Assembly (NCBI GenBank): GCA_024663395.1
Contig: JANFAH010000046.1
Coordinates: 372,001 to 436,000, forward strand
Reading direction: 5' to 3'
From: Pisolithus tinctorius
Lineage: Eukaryota > Basidiomycota > Agaricomycetes > Boletales > Pisolithaceae
Length of the DNA stretch: 64,000 nucleotides
Shown: in pieces, positions 56,933-64,000 of the stretch
Layout of the letters: the number at the start of each line of letters is the position of its first letter
How positions within the stretch are numbered: position 1 is the stretch's first letter
The notes under the pieces: model-generated
Seen by the model: only the letters and a program-made list of their open reading frames with translations
Database searches by the model: none
What the model was told of the DNA's origin: nothing
Position numbers and translations under genes: made by a program

Positions 56933-58991
56933 TCAGAGCTCCAGCATGACCCTCTCCGCCACCCACTCTTGGGCCTTAGGATCGAAAAGCACAGAGGGAA
57001 GCTTGATCTGCCCAACGCCAACATTCAAAGTTTCTCCTCGCCACCGCCGATAATCTGTAAATGTTCCAGGCTTCACAATGCGGATTGTGGGTAAACCAAA
57101 TTCATCGGTGTCGAATGCAATTTGGTGTTCGTCACTTGTCGCAACGAGGGCTGCGAAGGCCTTCTGTCTCGCAGATTTCGCATTGGGGCCTACGTCGCAT
57201 TAGTTTCGTGGTCCAGACAGATGACACAAGACTGTAATACCCATGTTGCCCGTGATTGAGATGAAAAATCCGACTGTGTGGGGGAACTTGCGGTCATCGA
57301 CGACCGTTGTGAACTCTTGCACTTCCATGATATCATCTCCATTAAGCGCATCAATCACATTGACGAGATCAGCTTCTGTGATCATGGCATGTGGCAGCCG
57401 GAGCCCCAGACTTCACGATTGTACATGGGAGGATCATAATGAGCAGAGGAAAACAAGTGACCAACGGAATTTTCCTTACTTCTTCCGTCCGGAGTACCTA
57501 AACACCGGCAACCCGTTACGCGGGTCGAAGCCGGTCACTTGGATGACGTCGTCTATAAGGTATCTCCACAGCCCATCATGGGTCGTTGCCACGGGCTGGT
57601 AGAACTTTCCCGGTTGAAGGTCCCACTGACAGGAATGCATCAGTCAAAGACCAGGATGAATACGGGATGCCCACTGCTTGAAGTACTTGTCCAGGCATCC
57701 GTTCTGTTGTCATGTCAAGAAACTCGATGAGGTCGTCGGTCGCAACAACAAAAGTCTCGGTATCGCCGAAGTTGAGGGTTCTACCTATGAGGCATTCTGA
57801 ACATATATACCAAGGGTTGTGGATGATTACGTTTGTCCAAGAATTGACCTCGCCTGGCTGACGTGAAATCCATTGATCTGTTATAAAAGATGGACATGCT
57901 CACCTGGGGTAGTGCCGTAGCGAATGTACCACTACAAATGTTTGTAAGGAGCTTCAGCTTTGGCCAAACACGCTGTGCCCATCCAGGACAAGAAAGGGGG
58001 TCCTATGTGCTGAAGTTCATCTGCCCGTGCGGGTCTGCACGCATGTTCAGCTGGTGTAGTCAGCTTTCGTCACTATGCAGCACCATTCTGATCACTCACC
58101 TGCAGATAAGGTCGGACATGGTCTATCTGTTCGAAGTCTGGGATCCCATTTCTAATGCTTGAGATGAGTGTGGCCCACTCTTCTTGGATGAGGTGCACCA
58201 TGTCCATGAAATTTGCTATAAATACCGTAGCAAACTCCTCCAGGGATGTACTCGCCAAAGAAAACAACGCATGGATCAGCAGGAAAGACCGATGGTGGAT
58301 GATGTCCTGTAGCCCACGGAGCTGTGTGGCCTGGATATGCGCAAGGGATATCAGTGTAGGTGATCAAAATCAAAAAAAAAAACATGGACTTTTCACTTAC
58401 TTATAGACGCCATGCGAGCGTCGTCTGTTTCGATGGTCCAATCGTTTTGCGCGCGCATTATCCCAGTTGACCCGTTGCAAAGGAATCCTCTTCACGACTT
58501 CCCCAGAATCTGTTACGATCTCCACCGGGTCTCTGTACGCGAACGAGTAAATGAGTGAAGTAGTTCCTACGCGGAATGGCGAGGGGTTGGGGGAGTAAGG
58601 TTGAGATCGAAAATACTTCACAAACTGCTTGGGTTTCTTGCCAGAGGTAGCACTTGAAAGTGGAATGTAAATTGGAAGGCCTGGTGCAAGCATATCCTCG
58701 ACTTCGGACAATTTGCAAGGGTGGGAATTGAACATGATCATAAACGGGGTAAGATTCGTATTCTGTAGGGGAGACAAGTCGGCGGAAGTCCGAGAGGACC
58801 GATTCATCGTTCTGTAGATCCTTATCATTGACGGCCAGAAAGAAGTCTGAGAGTTGAGAGGAACTACGAGCATAGCGGGTCTTGATGTTGGCAGCTATCA
58901 GGTTCCTCAAACGACGGTCCGTGTCCTCTTTCAAGACCGCTTCAAGCTCGGGAGTCAAGGCAGTAATCGGGTGTATCATGGTGGTAGGCAT
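56933..58991 (-). pseudogene. GH3-family acyl-amido synthetase, copy D
   Basis: It starts at 58991 (IHPITALTPELEAVLKEDTD). Small deletions shift the frame near 58750 (in FMIMFNSHPCKLSEVEDMLA) and near 58480 (before the first intron). Near 58310 a few bases are missing from PWATGFIIHH. Between them the protein is well conserved (LPIYIPLSSATSGKKPKQFV, AYRDPVEIVTDSGEVVKRIP). The C-terminal part has GEDDIMEVQEFTTVVDDRKF-like sequence and a stop after MLEL at 56933-56935. Divergent from amidohydrolase copy 3. Confidence 0.82.
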
Positions 58992-59461
58992 TAGTAACTC
59001 GAGATCCGGATTTATCGCGACTCGTCTGATGGTTTTGAAGATATATTTATATTCGATATGAACGTGGTTATATAGATATCTCCACAGGTCTACGATTCCT
59101 TTTTTGAAAAGTGGTTAGTGCACGGTTGTATTACAGGATAGGCTAGTCGATGTAATCTTACCTTCCTTGAACTGAAGTCTTGTTCCAGTGAATAAAATTC
59201 TTGGTGTGCATGATGAAGCTCGCATCGGGGGCAACCGCATGAGTGGGCTATGTCAGTCAATACTGATTCCTCGGTTAGCACAAGCTTTCTCCCATGCACC
59301 ATCCTACACGAGGTCGCGAGCGCAATGATCATGAAGACTTTCGAAGCCGGCAATGGTCCATTCCTCGGCCCGGTACTTAAGTGAACGGCCCGGAGCGAAG
59401 TTCGGCCGCAGTGCGAGGGACTCAGGGGCACTCACACGTCTGCTTGCTTGTCCTTGCGGCC
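58992..59461. promoter_or_regulatory. divergent promoter, GH3 copy D / amidohydrolase copy 3
   Basis: 470 bp head-to-head spacer. A TATA-like TTATATAGA at 59069-59077 lies 78 bp upstream of the GH3 ATG, as in copy A. The spacer is recognisably the same sequence as the copy A/amidohydrolase 1 spacer, with indels. Confidence 0.55.
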
Positions 59462-62400
59462 ATGCACGTCGACGCGAAACGAGATGCTAAATCAACTGAG
59501 AAGGGCGAGTTACCCTTTCCTTTATCTCCCACTTACGCGTCATCGCCGACGCGTCGCAGTAGAACGGGTGGAGCTGCTCTTACACTATCGGCATCCGTCT
59601 GTCTTGCTCTCTTGGTCTGGAGGGGAGCATCACTTCCTAGTGTCTACAACCCTCTTCACACGCCGTCTGTGAATTACCCTTCGACTTCACCACTTAGCCC
59701 AGATTATGATGACCCGGCGTCCGAGTTCAAGGACGACGTCTTCCCTCTCCGCCAACACGACCCATGGGACATTTCTACCGATTTCTCATACCCCCGTACG
59801 CTGAAATATGACGTTGAAGAGGGTACTTGGCTTCGTTTGGACGTGCATCCAGTCTCTGGTGATGTCGTCTTTGACATGGCTGGTGACCTATACTGTCTTC
59901 CCCGGTCTTCTTATACCCAGGAAAATCTTGTATTGGGACCACTACTCGAGCGATACCTATTCTCACTGGAGTACCACACGATTCCGACCGAGATTTTCAC
60001 CGAAAGGCGATGTGTTGGCCTTCAGGAGTGATGCAGGTTTGGGTGTGGACAATATCTGGGTTATGCCTTGGTCTGCTGGTGGTTGTGAAGAGATGGATGT
60101 GCGCTCACCCTCTGTCATAACTCCCGAAGCCATTGCGCTTAAGGAGTACGAAGATAATATCCTTGCTCAAGGTGTCAAGGAAACGGAAGATCGTAGGTTG
60201 AGGCGACTTGGGAGGGAAGGGAGACTGTCCGGTCAGCTTTCTGAACCAAACAGCATGGTGATGTGCTCATTTTTTACTTCCAGCCCGACGAGTTACAAAT
60301 GAGACATATAACTGGGTGTCGGATCCCCGTTGGCACCCATCCGGGAACAAAATCATAGCGACCAAATGGTACTTTTCATCGCGTTCTTTGGGCGCCGGAG
60401 AAGGATGGGAATACCATGTTCCCAGCCTAGATGGCAAAGAACACCCCATTGAAGTCAATGCAGGCAAGCGTCTCGTTTCCAGGGACCTCCCTTTCGGGTG
60501 GGAAAAATCCGACTACGTCGAACAACAAATTGGTCATGAACAATTTTCGTGGGCGCAGATGATGTCGTTACTACGCGGGCAATGTGAGAGACTCACAAGG
60601 CACATTTAAGTACTCCAAAGGTATGCATCTTGACGTTTCTGTCCGCGAACGGCGACCGTTAATGGCAATCCAGATGTGCACAAGGGTATATATTCCATAT
60701 TCTCGAAGAATCTGACGAGCGGGCTTGCGGAGGTCCTTGTGGATGCTTTTCCCGGTGGTGCAAGCAGGCCTACTTTGTCCCGATGGACGTACTCTTGCGT
60801 TTGTCCGCCGTGTGGGGGACAAGGAAGCTCTTGCACTGAAGTAGGTTTTCCCAACTTAACCTCCCCTTGACACTTATGCCCTGTTCAGAGACCTCGAAAC
60901 CGGTACGCTGGATTATATTTGGTTTGGTCTGACATACGACCTCTCGACAATTTATGCCCCAATGGGCACCTACCCGTCCTTCGCATTCAGCCCTTCCGAT
61001 GACGCCATACTCATCTGGGCAGCAGGTCAAATTTATCACGTACCACTGTCCAAGAACACTGTAGGCGAGCGCATGGCTGGCGCTGAACCGCGCCCTGTCC
61101 GGTTCCGTGCAAACATAGAGATCAAGGTTGCAGATACCTTAAGAGCCAGGACCGATGTGAGAGATTTGGAAGAGGGAGACCAACGGCTGCATGCTTTCAC
61201 CCATCTCTCTCTTGATAACAGTGGCAAGAACGCCGTTTTCCAGGCTTCCGGCGTTACTTATCTGCAAGGAATCGGCTCCAACGTTCCTGCTGAGCGCGTT
61301 CCGGTGGCCTATCCCAAAGCAGCATATTACTCTCCGTCATTCGTCGGCGTCGATGGAACGCTGGTTATACATGCCCGGTGGTCCGATACATCTCTCTCAG
61401 CATTTGAAATTGCGGATTTGAACACTGGGACTATTTACGAGGTTACGAACCTTCCTATCGGGAGGTATTTCAGTCCTGTCGTATCGGCAGGAGATACTGC
61501 TCAGCGCAGAATTGCCTTCATAAAGACGGGCGGAGATATCCTCACAGGTGATGTTGTGGCTACTGCCAATACAGGCATTTGGGTCGGTGAGATCACTCTT
61601 CCAACGGAAAACAGGCCGTCTTCTGTAATAGAGGTCAAGGGTGTCAGGAAGATCTCCACTACGATCGACCCATCAGATGACAAACTCAAGCTTAGTTTCA
61701 TTTCATCCTCGAAGCTTCTTGTCCAGGAATCAGACAGGGTTTTCACAGTGGATCTTGCCCAGGGCGCAGATGAATGGGGACGTTATGTGAAGAAGAACTT
61801 GCGAAAGGCCATTCTACGGACGAGTTGGCATTCTCGCACACTTCTCAGGGTGCAGCCTTCGTCAACTTCCTGCATGTTTACTATGCTCCCAACGTCAATG
61901 TTTCGACTGCCTTGTGGAGCAAGCCGGGGCAGGCACCTACGGGGTTGACGAGGTTGAGCCTTGATGGTGGACATGATGTTGTATTCAGCGGGGACGGGAC
62001 TGTCATTGGATGGTTGTTAGGTGAGCGAAAATGCACGCATACCCGGTTATAGCTCTATACCTGTCCTGTCTTCAGGTCCTTACCTTCATACTGTTCCCGT
62101 CTCCCTCCTCTCGACCTGCTTGAACGCCGCACAAGAGGATACCTCGACATTTGGTATAGGTTGCGTGAAAAGCCTTCTGAACGTCACCGAGATCGCCGTA
62201 TATTACGAGTCGGAAATTTCTAGACTTCGCCGGGAAGCCAAGGTTCATACTACCTCTGCTAATGGGGACGTCGTCACCTTTGTCAATGCGACAATACTGA
62301 CCATGGAACATGGTGAACTCTCTGCTGACTTGATCACGGAAGGAACTGTTGTCCTGCGAGGGGGATACATCGACACTGTAGGTAAAGATGGTGAAGTCGC

Positions 62401-63917
62401 CATCCCAGAGGGCGGTGTTGTTATACAAGCCGATGGAGGTAATACCAGGCTTTTCATAGTAGTACGAACCCACTGATGTGAGCATGTGAGGTAGGTACAT
62501 TGTGCCTGGCTTCATTGACGCGCACGCACACTGGGACGGTGAGTCGGAAACATATCCAGCGTCCTCTTGGGAGATGGAAACGTTCCTTGCATATGGTGTA
62601 ACCACTGTTCACAAGTAAGAGCCATGCTCCTACGATATTGCTGTCACATCTTCTGACTCGCTGTCACTTCTAGTCCGAGTTCGCAAAATTACCTCGGGTT
62701 CGTAGAGCGCGGGCGCGTCGAGAGTGGATTGATGATTGGTCCTCGAATCTTCCATACTGGACAGATCATCTATGGCGCCTCTTCACATGCGTATCATCAC
62801 GATATCGCCAATACCGAGGAAGCGAAGGAAGCTCTCACCCGAATTAAGGTGGAAGGTGGCCCCGCCAGCTGGTCGTATAAGAATTATAATCTCCCAGCGA
62901 GAGCTTCGAGACAGCGCCTACTGCAGGCGAGACAGATGAACATGGCCTGTGTGCCTGAAGGGGTGAGTGAATGCGAACTTGACTTTCCAGGCTTTTAAAC
63001 CGGTTTTAGGGCATGAATTTCGATTGGGACTTGACCTATATTGTCGATGGTAAGTGCGATGTCATGGCAGAGTGCATAGCCCAACCTACGAGTAATTCCA
63101 AGGCATGACTACCGTCGAACACAATATTCCTGTGTCGATCCTTTACGATGACTTGCTCACACTTTTTGTTTTGAGCGGTACTGGCACCACTCCTACTCAC
63201 ATTGTTAATTATGGCGGAGCTCACGGCGAACAGTATCTCTGGGCAACTGAGGATCTGCCCGGTGACGCCAAGTGAGTCTTATCCATGCTCGGACCAGGGT
63301 TACTGACCGAGGAGTGTTATTGCAGACTTAGACGATTCACAAGGCATGACATTCTAGAAGGTCTGTCGGAGTCTACAGCAACGTCCCTTCAATTGTAAGC
63401 GTGTTCATTGGGCTCGGTTGTTAGCCATACTCACTGTGTGGATTATGTAGCTCTAGCGTTTTTCAATGTCTCTACAACGGTTGCAACGATGGTTCATCGT
63501 GGTATCCACGCTCATATCGGTGCGCACGGTGAACCGCCACTCGGACTCATGTACCATCACGAGATGGCGTTAGCCAAAGTAGGCGGGTTGAGTAGCTACG
63601 AGGTTTGAACAGTCGTCATGTTGGACATACCACCCAGATGCTGATTTTGTGCCCGTCGCTACACAGGTTCTCCGTGCTGCCACGATCCACGCGGCTCTGA
63701 CGTTTGGGTTGGATGAATCTATCGGTCAGTCTCTGCGGGTAAACTCGCTGATTTGGTTGTTTACCCTGGAGGGGTCGATTTATTGGAGAACATCCGAAAG
63801 ACTAGAGACCTCAAATACGTGATACGTGGAGGCAGGATATGGGAAACTGAGGACATGACTGAGGTTTGGCCTGTGAAGGGCAGAAAGCAGGTGTTGTCTC
63901 GGATCAATGTGGATTGA
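59462..63917 (+). pseudogene. TolB-propeller/amidohydrolase, copy 3 (near full length, several frameshifts)
   Basis: The most complete copy. The N-terminus (HVDAKRDAKSTEKGELPF) is followed by one membrane anchor GGAALTLSASVCLALLVW, then a TolB/WD40-like propeller (GTWLRLDVHPVSGDVVFDMA, FRSDAGLGVDNIWVMPW, NWVSDPRWHPSGNKIIATKW, YLTYDLS-type, APMGTYPSFAFSPSDDAIL, VIHARWSDTSLSAFEIADL, WSKPGQAPTGLTRLSLDGGH). The C-terminal metal-dependent amidohydrolase part shows VPGFIDAHAHWDG, YGVTTVHNPSS, MTTVEHNIPV, HIVNYGGAHGEQ, HIGAHGEPPLG and SAGKLADLVVYPGGVDLLE, ending SRINVD. Metal-ligand histidines are visible. Good introns occur (for example near 60233-60284 and 60840-60888). Single-base losses near 59930, 59990, 60560 and 61793 and a 2-base loss near 60779 break the propeller frame. 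The catalytic part from about 62050 on reads well. The stop is at 63915-63917. Possibly a recent pseudogene. Confidence 0.78.
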
Positions 63918-64000
63918 GGGGGTGTGAGAGTATGTAACTACTTATCTCACAGAACTCTCGTGATTGAGAAAAGTTTCAACGAGTCATTCCAATGGCAGGG
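63918..64000. other. 3' flank of amidohydrolase copy 3
   Basis: Untranslated sequence at the edge of the window; nothing further is recognised. Confidence 0.4.

Overview
The window is nuclear DNA of a filamentous basidiomycete fungus, most likely an agaricomycete. Evidence: compact genes with many 45-60 bp GT-AG introns, a translation elongation factor 3 gene (specific to fungi and some protists), a Dicer gene, a family with a CVVTG-type HNH motif, a TolB-propeller/amidohydrolase fusion family, and GH3-type acyl-amido synthetases. All calls come from reading the sequence; no database search was run.

Layout. 0-8.4 kb: an unrecognised 435-residue protein; an Alba-type RNase P/MRP subunit (POP7/Rpp20 family) divergent from translation release factor eRF1; an unrecognised low-complexity protein; and a phosducin-like protein. 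8.5-17.2 kb: an eight-exon Dicer gene flanked in direct orientation by two decayed copies of an HNH-domain gene. 17.2-19.6 kb: no confident gene. 19.6-32.0 kb: conserved housekeeping genes, namely V-ATPase subunit a (VPH1), eEF3, an M50B-like membrane metallopeptidase and splicing factor CWC22. 32.2-33.7 kb: a BTB-like protein.

34-64 kb is an accessory region. It holds four minus-strand GH3 copies (A-D) and three plus-strand copies of a membrane-anchored TolB-propeller/amidohydrolase gene. Three of the GH3 copies are arranged head-to-head with an amidohydrolase copy. Every copy examined carries frameshifts or deletions. GH3 copy A is cut in two by about 11 kb of nested transposons: a Tad-like LINE inserted in its last exon, a 3.0 kb Tc1/mariner-type element and a 5.2 kb Ty1/copia element then inserted in the LINE. 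The nesting is supported by target-site duplications and, for copia, by the LINE reading frame closing when the element is removed. The mariner-type element has 73 bp inverted repeats flanked by TA and carries a second, intron-containing gene with a SAM-like domain.

Two themes link the region. First, many in-frame stops in the repeated sequences are what C-to-T change would produce (TGA at expected CGA, TAA/TAG at CAA/CAG), as expected of RIP-like mutation or deamination of methylated cytosine. Second, GH3 enzymes form acyl-amino acid amides and amidohydrolases can cleave amides, so the repeated divergent pair may be a decayed conjugation/deconjugation module; that is inference.
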